Assembly: GCA_025355245.1 (NCBI GenBank)
Contig: JANXZZ010000273.1
Span: 1 to 64,000 of the forward strand
DNA: 64,000 nucleotides
Reading direction: 5' to 3'
Source: Pseudomonadota bacterium
Lineage (GTDB): Bacteria; Pseudomonadota; Gammaproteobacteria; Steroidobacterales; Steroidobacteraceae
The position numbers and the translations under genes are program-made. Of the stretch, positions 56,159-64,000 are shown in pieces (positions within the stretch are counted from its first letter, which is position 1; every line of letters begins with the position of its first letter). The notes beneath the pieces are model-generated. The model was not told the DNA's origin, made no database searches, and was given only the letters and a program-made list of their open reading frames with translations.

Positions 56159-57040
56159 TCAGAGCTCCGGCTGCTTGTCGGGCAGCGGGATGAACTCCTC
56201 GTCGCCCGCGACCCGGCCCATGCGCATCGCCCGCCACGCCTCGGCGGCCTCGACGATGCGTTCCTTGCGCGAGGACACGAAGTTCCACCACATTAGACGC
56301 CGGCCGTCGAGCGGATCGCCGCCGATCAGCACGACGTGCGCGGGCTTGAGCGCGCGCAGGCGGGTCGGCCGCTCCGCATCGAGGACCGCCAGCACGCCGC
56401 GCTGGATCGTGCGGTCATCGACCGTGATGTCGGCGTCGACCGCGTAGGCGGCGAGCTGGTTCGCGAGCGCGGGAATCGTGATCGCGCCGCCCGCGGGGAA
56501 GCGCAGCGCCACGTACAGCGTCGGCGAGGCCGTCACCACCGGCGAGTGGTGCCCGAAGGCATCGCCCACCAGTACACGAATCTCGACGCCGCCTTCGTTG
56601 AAGAGCGGCAGCAGATCCGCCGGCGTGTGCGTGAAGGAAGGCTCCGACTCCTCCGCCTCGCGCGGCAGCGCGACCCAGAGCTGCAGGCCGTGGTTCACGT
56701 AGCGCTGGCCGCGCAGATCGTCGGGTCGCCGCTCCGAATGCACGATGCCGCGGCCGGAGTTCATCCAGTTGATGGCGCCGGGCTCGATGCGCCGCGCGTT
56801 GCCGAGGCTGTCGCGATGCATCATCGCGCCCTCGAACAGAAACGTGACGGTGGCGAGGCCGATGTGCGGGTGTGGACGCACGTCGAAGTTGGAGTCGGCC
56901 TCGACGGTAACGGGCCCGAAGTGATCGAAGAACACGAACGGCCCGATCGACTGTCGGGCGAGCGAGGGCAGCAGGCGGCTGACCCTGAATCCACCCCCGA
57001 GGTCCTTCTCGTGCCCGCGGATTTCCGTGACGATGCTCAA
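56159..57040 (-). CDS. Pirin family protein (second paralogue)
   Basis: IGPFVFFDHFGPVTVEADSNFDVRPHPHIGLATVTFLFEGAMMHRDSLGNARRIEPGAINWMNSGRGIVHSER. Confidence 0.95.
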   Translation of the reverse strand: MSIVTEIRGHEKDLGGGFRVSRLLPSLARQSIGPFVFFDHFGPVTVEADSNFDVRPHPHIGLATVTFLFEGAMMHRDSLGNARRIEPGAINWMNSGRGIVHSERRPDDLRGQRYVNHGLQLWVALPREAEESEPSFTHTPADLLPLFNEGGVEIRVLVGDAFGHHSPVVTASPTLYVALRFPAGGAITIPALANQLAAYAVDADITVDDRTIQRGVLAVLDAERPTRLRALKPAHVVLIGGDPLDGRRLMWWNFVSSRKERIVEAAEAWRAMRMGRVAGDEEFIPLPDKQPEL

Positions 57041-57041
57041 G

Positions 57042-57521
57042 CTAGAGCCCGAGGTCCGTGAGCCCAGGGTGCTCGAGCGGCCGCGGTCCCGGCGCCGGCC
57101 AGAAAAACTTGCGCTCCGCCGGCGTGATCACGAGATCGTTGATCGAGGCGATGCGCCGCTGCATGTAGCCCGCGGCATCGAACTCCCAGTTCTCGTTGCC
57201 GTAGGAGCGATACCACTGCGCGGAATCGTCGTGCCACTCGTAGGCGAAGCGCACCGCGATGCGATCGCCGTCCGTCGCCCACAGTTCCTTGATCAGGCGG
57301 TACTCGAGCTCGCGCGTCCATTTGCGCTTCAGGAATTCGACGATCGCCACGCGTCCGCGCAGGAACTCGGCGCGATTCCGCCAGACGCTGTCTTCCGTGT
57401 AGGCGAGCGACACTTTCTCGGCATTGCGCCCGTTCCAGCCGTCTTCCGCGGCCCGCACCTTGATGGCGGCGGTCTCGCGGGTGAAGGGCGGCAGCGGCGG
57501 ACGCGGTACGGGGTCGTTCAT
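57042..57521 (-). CDS. DUF1348/NTF2-like family protein
   Basis: [47 protein letters not shown]... [41 protein letters not shown]. Confidence 0.92.
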   Translation of the reverse strand: MNDPVPRPPLPPFTRETAAIKVRAAEDGWNGRNAEKVSLAYTEDSVWRNRAEFLRGRVAIVEFLKRKWTRELEYRLIKELWATDGDRIAVRFAYEWHDDSAQWYRSYGNENWEFDAAGYMQRRIASINDLVITPAERKFFWPAPGPRPLEHPGLTDLGL

Positions 57522-57629
57522 GGGGAACCTCGATGGCTGCCAGACTACCTGAGCGGCCCGCGCTCCGGAACGCCCGCACGGCGGGTGCGACGCGCTACCA
57601 TTTGCGGACTCGCGGGATTCGGAGCACGC

Positions 57630-58241
57630 ATGGGCACCAAGGACGCACGGGTCGACGCCTACATCGCGGCTGCGCCGCCTTTCGCGCAGCCGATCCTGAA
57701 GCATCTGCGCACCGTCGTGCACGGCGCCTGTCCCGGCGTCGAGGAGACGCTGAAGTGGGGCCGGCCGCACTTCATGTACCGCGGCATGCTCTGTGGCATG
57801 TCCGCATTCAAGGCGCACTGCGCCTTCGGATTCTGGAAAGGCTCGCTGGTGGTCGCGCCGCGCGCGCGCCCGACGGCCGGCGGCATGGGCCAGTTCGGAC
57901 GAGTCACGACAATTGCCGACCTGCCGTCGGGGAGCGCCATCAAGGCGCTCGTGCGCGTGGCGGTCAAGCTCAACGAGGCGGGGACGCCAACGCCCAGGCG
58001 CGGCAAGCGGTCGACCCCCAAGCCGGCCGCCCGCGTGCCCACCGACCTCGCGCGCGCGTTCAAGGGCCATTCCGCCGCGCGCGCGACCTTCGCGGCGCTG
58101 AGCCCGTCGGGCAAGCGCGAATACATCGAGTGGCTTGGCGACGCCAAGCGCGAGGCGACGCGCGCCCGCCGGCTCGCGAGCACGCTCGAGTGGCTTGCCG
58201 CAGGCAAGGGACGCAACTGGCAGTACGAACGCCCGCGCTAA
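57630..58241 (+). CDS. YdeI/OmpD-associated (DUF1801-type) family protein
   Basis: [53 protein letters not shown] and [42 protein letters not shown]. Confidence 0.92.
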   Translation: MGTKDARVDAYIAAAPPFAQPILKHLRTVVHGACPGVEETLKWGRPHFMYRGMLCGMSAFKAHCAFGFWKGSLVVAPRARPTAGGMGQFGRVTTIADLPSGSAIKALVRVAVKLNEAGTPTPRRGKRSTPKPAARVPTDLARAFKGHSAARATFAALSPSGKREYIEWLGDAKREATRARRLASTLEWLAAGKGRNWQYERPR

Positions 58242-58334
58242 GGGCCGGCGCGTCCGGGCGGACGTCGCATCGTCAATGGATGCAAACGCCGCCGGATGCG
58301 GGGTCGCGAAGGTCTCGACGCGGTGGGTTTAATT

Positions 58335-58379
58335 CGCTGCGGCGGATTGCCGCAGCGCCGGACCGCCGGGATGGCGGTC
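58335..58379 (-). terminator. Tandem perfect stem-loops downstream of the 24-aa smORF
   Basis: cgctgcggc-ggatt-gccgcagcg (58335-58357) and gaccgcc-gggat-ggcggtc (58361-58379). Only a short A/T run (AATTAAA) follows on the minus strand, so termination is tentative. Confidence 0.5.
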
Positions 58380-58389
58380 GGCGTGCGCG

Positions 58390-58464
58390 TTAGCGCGCGT
58401 AGTCGAGGACTTCGACCGCGATCACCGCGATAGCCGCGATTCCCGACAGTATTACGAGTTCCAT
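58390..58464 (-). CDS. Candidate 24-aa single-TM small protein MELVILSGIAAIAVIAVEVLDYAR (absent from the ORF track)
   Basis: ATG...TAA with AGGAG 6 nt upstream (CTCAGGAGAACATCATG), hydrophobic core, AT-rich upstream DNA, tandem hairpins just after the stop. Confidence 0.5.
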   Translation of the reverse strand: MELVILSGIAAIAVIAVEVLDYAR

Positions 58465-58813
58465 GATGTTCTCCTGAGGGCTACCGATCCGCTCAATTAT
58501 CGCACCGCAACATGGAGATTACATTGCGCTGCATCACAGATTTATAAGCTATTGAAAATACAGTATAAAAAACGGGGTTTTCGGACCTGCCGGGGGCATT
58601 CCGCGGGTATCCGCGCAGTGCAAGGGCCCCGGGCGGCGGCAAGCATTTCGGGTGGCACGCGGGGGCGCCGGCCGCAGGCACCGGATTCGCCCGGAAAAAG
58701 GGGGGCGGCGCGCCTCGCTCGGGCGCTCCCGGACGCGCGCGTTCCGCCTATTATCGACGGACTAACGATCGACCGGCCGGGCCATCGCTCGGCCAGGGAC
58801 TGACGGGGGAACT

Positions 58814-60997
58814 GTGCGTACATCCATCTGGCGAGCGGTGTCGATTCTTTGCTTGAGCGCGTCCGCGCTCGCGGGCTGTCAGAAACCTGCGGAACCTCCG
58901 ACCGCCGCGCCGCCGCCGCCGGCGGGCCAGATCGATGCGGCCCGACTCGCAGGCGCCGCGAACGAACCCGACCAGTGGCTGACCACCGGGCGCGATGGCA
59001 ACGGCAGCTACTACTCGCCGCTCAAGGACATCGATGCCGGCAACGTCGGCAAGCTCGGCTTTGCCTGGGAGTACAAGCTCGGCACGCGTCGTGGCCTCGA
59101 GGCGACGCCGGTCGTGGTCGACGGCACGCTGTACGTGTCCGGGAATTTCGGTCGTGTGTACGCGGTCGACGCGGCGACCGGCAAGGAGCGCTGGCGCTAC
59201 GACCCGGAAGTCGATGGCCAGTGGGGCCGCTACGCCTGTTGCGATGCCATCAACCGCGGTGTGGCCGTGTGGAAAGGGCGCGTCTACGTCGGCACGCTCG
59301 ACGGCTTCCTGCATTCGATCGATGCGGCGACGGGCGCCCGGATCTACAAGGTCGACACGCTCCCCGAGCGCAGTCCCAAGCACCCGTACACGACCTCGGC
59401 GACCCCGGTCATCGCCGGCGACAGCGTGATCATCGGCAGCGCCGGCGCCGATTTCGCGGGCGTGCGCGGCTACGTGGCGGCATTCGACATCGCGACGGGC
59501 GCGCTGCGCTGGCGCTTCTACACGGTGCCACGCGATCCCAAGGAAGGCCCGCAGGACCAGCCGCACCTCGTGAAGGCACTGACGACCTGGGATAAGCGCC
59601 ATCGCTGGGAAGCCGGCAGCGGCGCGACGGTGTGGGACGGCATCAACTACGACCCGGACCTCAAGCTCGTGTACGTCGGCACCGGCAACGGCGCCCCGTA
59701 CAACATCAAGGAAGGCGGGCGCACGGGCGGCGATGACCTGTATGCCGCATCGATCGTCGCCATCCACGCGGATTCCGGCACGCTCGCCTGGTACTACCAG
59801 ACGACGCCCGGCGATCGCTGGGACTACGACAGCACGCAGAAGATGATCTTCGCCGACCTCGACCTTGGCCAGGGCGCGCGCAAGGTGCTGATGCAGGCCG
59901 CGAAGAACGGCTACTACTACGTGCTCGACCGAACGACCGGCGAGCTCCTGTCGGCAGATCCGTACGCGTTCATCAACTGGTCGAAGGGCATCGACAAGCA
60001 GAGCGGCCGTCCGATCCCGAATCCGGCGGCCGAGTACGTCGACGATCCCAAGCTCATTTTCCCTGCGACGTCGGGCGCGCACAGCTGGCAGCCGATGTCC
60101 TACGACCCGGTGAGGCAGACGACGTACATCCCGGCCATGGAGTGGCCGATGATCTACATCGAGACCTCGCACCGCCGCGCGGGCCTCGTCGAGGGCTGGT
60201 TCACGGTCAATGCCTTTCCGCCGGAGATGTACGATCGCGCCGGGCTCAAGAGCCTGTACGGCAACCTGCCGTCGATCGAGAAGCTCGACAAGGGGCTGCC
60301 GCCCGCGAAGGCGCTAGGTTACCTGCGCGCCTATGACGTCAAGAATCACAAGGTGCTGTGGGAAGTGCCGACCGCGACGAGCTGGGACGGCGGCGTGCTA
60401 TCGACCGGCTCCGGCCTCGTGTTCCAGGGCGATGCGACCGGGCATCTCAACGTTTACGCAGCGGAGAGCGGCAAGCGACTTGCCAACGTCGAGATCGGCA
60501 CCGGCATGCTGGCAGGACCGATTAGCTATCGGATCGACGGCGTGCAGTACGTCGCGGTTCTCGCCGGCTACGGCGGCAACGCGATCAACTATCCGCTCGG
60601 GACGACCACGGCGGCCTACCGCTACGACAACGAAGGCCGCATCGTCGCTCTCAAGGTCGGCGGCGGTACGGTACCGCTGCCGCCGGAGCTGAAGGACGAA
60701 CCCTTCCCCGAGCCGCCGCCGCGCGAAGGAACGCGCGCCCAGGTCGCGCAGGGCGAGGTGCTCTACAACCGCTTCTGCGGCCGCTGCCACATCCTCGGTC
60801 GCGGCATCGTGCCGGACCTCCGGCGCCTGAGCGCGGGCAAGCACCAGGCGTTCTACGAGATCGTGCTCAACGGCGCGCTCGCCGCGAACGGCATGGGACG
60901 CTGGGACGACGTGCTGACGCGCGCCGACGCCGAGGCGCTGCACGCCTACATCGTCAGCGAGGCGTGGAACGCCTACGCGCCGCCGCAGGCTCACTGA
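58814..60997 (+). CDS. PQQ-dependent quinohemoprotein dehydrogenase, lipoprotein-type signal, C-terminal cytochrome c
   Basis: GTG start, lipobox LAGC; GRYACCDAINRGVAVWKGRVYVGTLDG (vicinal Cys), GDRWDYDSTQKMIFADL, C-terminal heme motif CGRCH. Confidence 0.93.
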   Translation: MRTSIWRAVSILCLSASALAGCQKPAEPPTAAPPPPAGQIDAARLAGAANEPDQWLTTGRDGNGSYYSPLKDIDAGNVGKLGFAWEYKLGTRRGLEATPVVVDGTLYVSGNFGRVYAVDAATGKERWRYDPEVDGQWGRYACCDAINRGVAVWKGRVYVGTLDGFLHSIDAATGARIYKVDTLPERSPKHPYTTSATPVIAGDSVIIGSAGADFAGVRGYVAAFDIATGALRWRFYTVPRDPKEGPQDQPHLVKALTTWDKRHRWEAGSGATVWDGINYDPDLKLVYVGTGNGAPYNIKEGGRTGGDDLYAASIVAIHADSGTLAWYYQTTPGDRWDYDSTQKMIFADLDLGQGARKVLMQAAKNGYYYVLDRTTGELLSADPYAFINWSKGIDKQSGRPIPNPAAEYVDDPKLIFPATSGAHSWQPMSYDPVRQTTYIPAMEWPMIYIETSHRRAGLVEGWFTVNAFPPEMYDRAGLKSLYGNLPSIEKLDKGLPPAKALGYLRAYDVKNHKVLWEVPTATSWDGGVLSTGSGLVFQGDATGHLNVYAAESGKRLANVEIGTGMLAGPISYRIDGVQYVAVLAGYGGNAINYPLGTTTAAYRYDNEGRIVALKVGGGTVPLPPELKDEPFPEPPPREGTRAQVAQGEVLYNRFCGRCHILGRGIVPDLRRLSAGKHQAFYEIVLNGALAANGMGRWDDVLTRADAEALHAYIVSEAWNAYAPPQAH

Positions 60998-61015
60998 GGC
61001 GGGCGCCCGGGAAGA

Positions 61016-61960
61016 ATGACGAGCAAAGCGGAGGAGCTCGGCGCGCGGCCCCCGATCACCGTCCTCGACGGCGGCACCGGACGCGAGTTGCTGCGCGCCG
61101 GCGCGCCGTTTCGGCAGCCCGAGTGGTCGGCGCTCACGCTGCTGGAGGCGCCCGAGTTCGTCACGCGCGTGCATCGCTCCTACGTCGAGGCGGGCGCCGA
61201 CGTCATCACCACGAACAGCTACGCGCTCGTGCCCTTTCATATCGGTGGCGAGCGCTTCGCGAGCGATGGCGCAAGGCTCGCGGCGCTGGCCGGACGCCTC
61301 GCGCGCGAGGTCGCGGACGAGGCGCCCGCCAAGGTGCGGGTCGCGGGGTCCCTGCCGCCCATCTGCGGCTCCTACCGCGCCGACTGGTTCGATGCCACGT
61401 TCGCCCGTCCCATCCTCGAGGTGCTGGTCGCGGGGCTCTCGCCCTCGATCGACCACTGGCAGGCGGAGACGCTGAGCACGATTGCCGAGGCGGAGCTCGT
61501 GCGTGCGGTGCTTGGCGATGACCGTCGGCCGCTGTGGCTGTCGTTTACGCTGAATGATGCCGGCGCGATTCCCGGCCTGCCGCGGCTGCGCTCCGGCGAG
61601 CCGGTGGGCGAGGCCGTGTCGGCGGCGATCGGGCTCGGCGCCGCCGCGGTGCTCTTTAACTGCTCCCAGCCGGAGGTCATGGCCGATGCCATCGACCGGG
61701 CGCGCGAGGTGCTCGGTGGCGCGCGCCGCTTCGGCAGCGGCGGCATAGCGATCGGCGTGTACGCCAATGCCTTCGCGCCGCAGACCTCGACCGCCGCGGC
61801 CAACAGCGGTCTCAGCGAGATTCGCGCGGACCTGGATCCCGCCGGGTATCTTGGCTGGGTCCGGGACTGGATCGGACGCGACGCGACCATTGTCGGGGGC
61901 TGCTGCGGAATCGGACCCGAGCACATCCGGGCGCTGCGCGCGGCGCTGTCGAGCACGTGA
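61016..61960 (+). CDS. Homocysteine S-methyltransferase family protein
   Basis: VLDGGTGRELLRAG, SYVEAGADVITTNSYALVPFHIG, AVLFNCSQPEVM, VGGCCGIGPEHIRAL (Zn-binding GGCCG). Confidence 0.94.
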   Translation: MTSKAEELGARPPITVLDGGTGRELLRAGAPFRQPEWSALTLLEAPEFVTRVHRSYVEAGADVITTNSYALVPFHIGGERFASDGARLAALAGRLAREVADEAPAKVRVAGSLPPICGSYRADWFDATFARPILEVLVAGLSPSIDHWQAETLSTIAEAELVRAVLGDDRRPLWLSFTLNDAGAIPGLPRLRSGEPVGEAVSAAIGLGAAAVLFNCSQPEVMADAIDRAREVLGGARRFGSGGIAIGVYANAFAPQTSTAAANSGLSEIRADLDPAGYLGWVRDWIGRDATIVGGCCGIGPEHIRALRAALSST

Positions 61961-61981
61961 CGTCGAGGGAGGGATGGGGAC

Positions 61982-62551
61982 TTGAACGTGCCGCTGTCGC
62001 TTTGGATCCCGGCGCTCTGGATCGCCTGGGCCATCTACTGGTTCATCGCCGCGCGCGGCGTCAAGGAAGTGGCGCGACGGGAGCCGATCGCCTCGCGCCT
62101 CGCCCATGCGATCCCGCTCGCGATAGCAGCGCTGCTGCTGATGCCGCCCGCGTTGCCGGGCTGGCTCGGCGCGCCGTTCATGGACGCCGATGCGCGCGGC
62201 CTCGTCCTCGCCATCGCGCTCGTGGCGGGCGGCCTTGCGCTCTGCGTCTGGGCGCGCGTGGTGCTCGGCGGCAACTGGAGCGGTACGGTCACGCTCAAGC
62301 GCGACCACGTGATCGTACGTTCCGGGCCCTATCGGCGCATCCGCCATCCGATCTACACGGGGCTGCTGCTGATGTTTCTCGGCAGCGCGCTGGCGCGCGG
62401 CAACTGGGGCGGCCTGCTCGCGTTCGCGATCGCAGCCGCTGCGCTGTGGCGCAAACTCCTGCTGGAGGAGCGCTGGCTCGGCGAGCTCTTTGGACCCGCG
62501 TACGCAGAGTACCGCGCCTCGAGCTGGGCACTCGTTCCGCTCATCCTTTGA
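61982..62551 (+). CDS. Isoprenylcysteine carboxyl methyltransferase-like integral membrane methyltransferase
   Basis: VRSGPYRRIRHPIYTGLLLMFLGSALARGNW and EERWLGELFGPAYAEYRA; several TM helices. TTG start. Confidence 0.9.
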   Translation: MNVPLSLWIPALWIAWAIYWFIAARGVKEVARREPIASRLAHAIPLAIAALLLMPPALPGWLGAPFMDADARGLVLAIALVAGGLALCVWARVVLGGNWSGTVTLKRDHVIVRSGPYRRIRHPIYTGLLLMFLGSALARGNWGGLLAFAIAAAALWRKLLLEERWLGELFGPAYAEYRASSWALVPLIL

Positions 62552-62655
62552 TGTGGTAAGCGCGAATCCGCGGCCCGTTCCCTCGCAGGACGTCGGGCGC
62601 GCGACGCTGAGCGAGGACGAACGCGCGGACCTCCGCCGAGCCCGAGCGCTGCGGG

Positions 62656-64000
62656 TCAGCAGGGCTCGAGAGCGACCGCGACCCCGGAAAGAACGGCGTT
62701 GCCCGAGAGCGGATCGCGGCGCCGGTCGTCGAGGAGTGCATTGAGATTGCTACCCGGGCGGCGTGCGGCCACGGAAAGCGCGACACCCGCGAGGTCGTGT
62801 CCCCAGCCGTGCGGCAGGCTGACGACGCCGGGCATGACCTCGTCGGTGACGTCGACCGAGGCCTCGATCGAGCGTGTATCCGCGGTCAGGCGCACGCGGC
62901 CGCCGTCGCTGAGACCGAAGCGCGCGGCATCCGACGGGTGCACGAGCAGTGTGCAGCGCTCCGGCCCCTTCGCCAGCGTCGGCAGGTTGTGCATCCAGCT
63001 GTTGTTGGACGCCAGCTGCCGGCGTCCGATCACGACCACATCGGCAGGCGGCGACTCGAGCGCGGCGGCCGCGCGAGCGAGATCCGCGAGGATTGAGGTG
63101 GGGGCGAGTTCTATCTTCCCCGATGGGGTGCGCAGCAGTTCCGGAATCCGCGGTGCGAGCGCGCCGAGGTCGATGCCCTCGGGATGCGCGGCGAGTTTCG
63201 CGAGCGACAGGCCGTCGGGGACCTGGCCGAAGCGGTCGCCGTAGGGACCGAGCCTGAGCGCCAGGTCGGCGAGCCGCTCCGACCCGCGCCACGGGTTCGG
63301 CAACTTTAGCAGCTGCGCTGCGAGTTCTGGCGACAGGTTTCGCCGTACCTGCTCGGCGAACATCGCGTCATCGAGCTCGCCCACGTCAACGTTCGCGCCG
63401 CGGCCTTGGGCGATCGCGATCAGCCGCACCATCGACTGCCATTCGGCAGGTTGACCCGTCCGCGAGGGTCGGATGACCGGTGAGTAGCGCGCAGCGTTCC
63501 GATACGCGAACTGCGGGAACGGCACGTCGAAATGTGACTCCTCGAGCGGCGAGCCGCCGGGCAGGATGACGCTCGCGTGGCGACTGGTCTCGTTGAGGTA
63601 GATGTCGAGGCTGATGAGCGCATCGAGCGATGCGAAGGCCCTGTCGATGCGCGCGCCGTTCGGGACCGACAGCACCGGGTTGCCAGCGATGACGATCATC
63701 GCGCGGACCTGGCCGGGACCCGGGGTTTCGATCTCTTCCGCCATGCAGGTCGCGGGGATCTCGCCGAGCACCTCGGGCGCCTGCGACACGCGCGAGCGGC
63801 GCCGCCCGGTCACGAAGGGACGCGGGCCGCCGCGCACCGGCTGGGTGTTGGTCGCAAAGGCAGCGGCTTTCGGGAACATGGCGCCGCCCGGCCGGTCGAG
63901 ATTGCCAGTCAAGACGTTGAGGAGTTCGACGAGCCAGCTCGCGAGCGTGCCGAATTCCTGCGTGCAGGTGCCGATGCGGCCGTAGACGGCCGCGCGCGGC
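62656..64000 (-). CDS. Molybdopterin-dependent oxidoreductase (formate dehydrogenase/nitrate reductase-like), truncated by window edge
   Basis: LTGNLDRPGGAMFPKAA, VIAGNPVLSVPNG, DIYLNETSRHASVILPGGSPLEESHFDV, C-terminal molydopterin-binding region VSLPHGWGHDLAGV. Frame is open to base 64000. Confidence 0.93.
   Translation of the reverse strand, partial: PRAAVYGRIGTCTQEFGTLASWLVELLNVLTGNLDRPGGAMFPKAAAFATNTQPVRGGPRPFVTGRRRSRVSQAPEVLGEIPATCMAEEIETPGPGQVRAMIVIAGNPVLSVPNGARIDRAFASLDALISLDIYLNETSRHASVILPGGSPLEESHFDVPFPQFAYRNAARYSPVIRPSRTGQPAEWQSMVRLIAIAQGRGANVDVGELDDAMFAEQVRRNLSPELAAQLLKLPNPWRGSERLADLALRLGPYGDRFGQVPDGLSLAKLAAHPEGIDLGALAPRIPELLRTPSGKIELAPTSILADLARAAAALESPPADVVVIGRRQLASNNSWMHNLPTLAKGPERCTLLVHPSDAARFGLSDGGRVRLTADTRSIEASVDVTDEVMPGVVSLPHGWGHDLAGVALSVAARRPGSNLNALLDDRRRDPLSGNAVLSGVAVALEPC

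Noticed and set aside
60398-62347. 649-aa minus-strand ORF
   Set aside because: Antisense across three supported genes (PQQ dehydrogenase end, homocysteine methyltransferase, ICMT-like).
1-64000. Search for tRNA/rRNA genes, CRISPR arrays, insertion sequences, prophage or defence islands
   Set aside because: No tRNA T-loop-like context outside CDSs, no regularly spaced repeats, and no transposase, integrase, nuclease or phage structural proteins among the ORFs.

Overview
A 64 kb chromosomal window of very GC-rich proteobacterial DNA, probably gammaproteobacterial (inferred from gene families, not tested). It carries about 55 densely packed, mostly metabolic genes. I saw no rRNA, tRNA, CRISPR array, transposase or phage gene. 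Main blocks: (1) FAH-family hydrolase cut by the left edge, D-serine-deaminase-like protein, cobS/cobT pair; (2) assimilatory sulfate activation: cysH, TauE/SafE permease, cysD, fused cysNC, cysQ; (3) ECF sigma factor with a YCII/DGPF protein; (4) ABC-F ATPase Uup, CocE/NonD hydrolase, amidohydrolase; (5) divergent amine/guanidine-type cluster: DAO-like oxidase and agmatinase-family ureohydrolase versus two tandem PYROXD2-like oxidoreductases, a GcvT-like protein, a DUF3014-like protein and an acyl-CoA dehydrogenase; (6) glycosylasparaginase, amidohydrolase, MHS transporter and gamma-glutamyltransferase, then a LysR regulator and a small secreted protein; (7) two pirins around an MBL hydrolase and a DsbA-like protein; (8) a lipoprotein-type PQQ quinohemoprotein dehydrogenase; (9) a molybdopterin oxidoreductase cut by the right edge. 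The most interesting non-obvious signals are a two-copy LysR-box/promoter module (13292-13358 and 48195-48262), one copy of which ends about 100 nt later in a strong intrinsic terminator (candidate sRNA); an unlisted 24-aa membrane smORF with a strong Shine-Dalgarno and tandem hairpins (58335-58464); and an apparent CTG start codon for the Uup-like gene. All calls come from reading the sequence and the supplied ORF translations; no database search was run.
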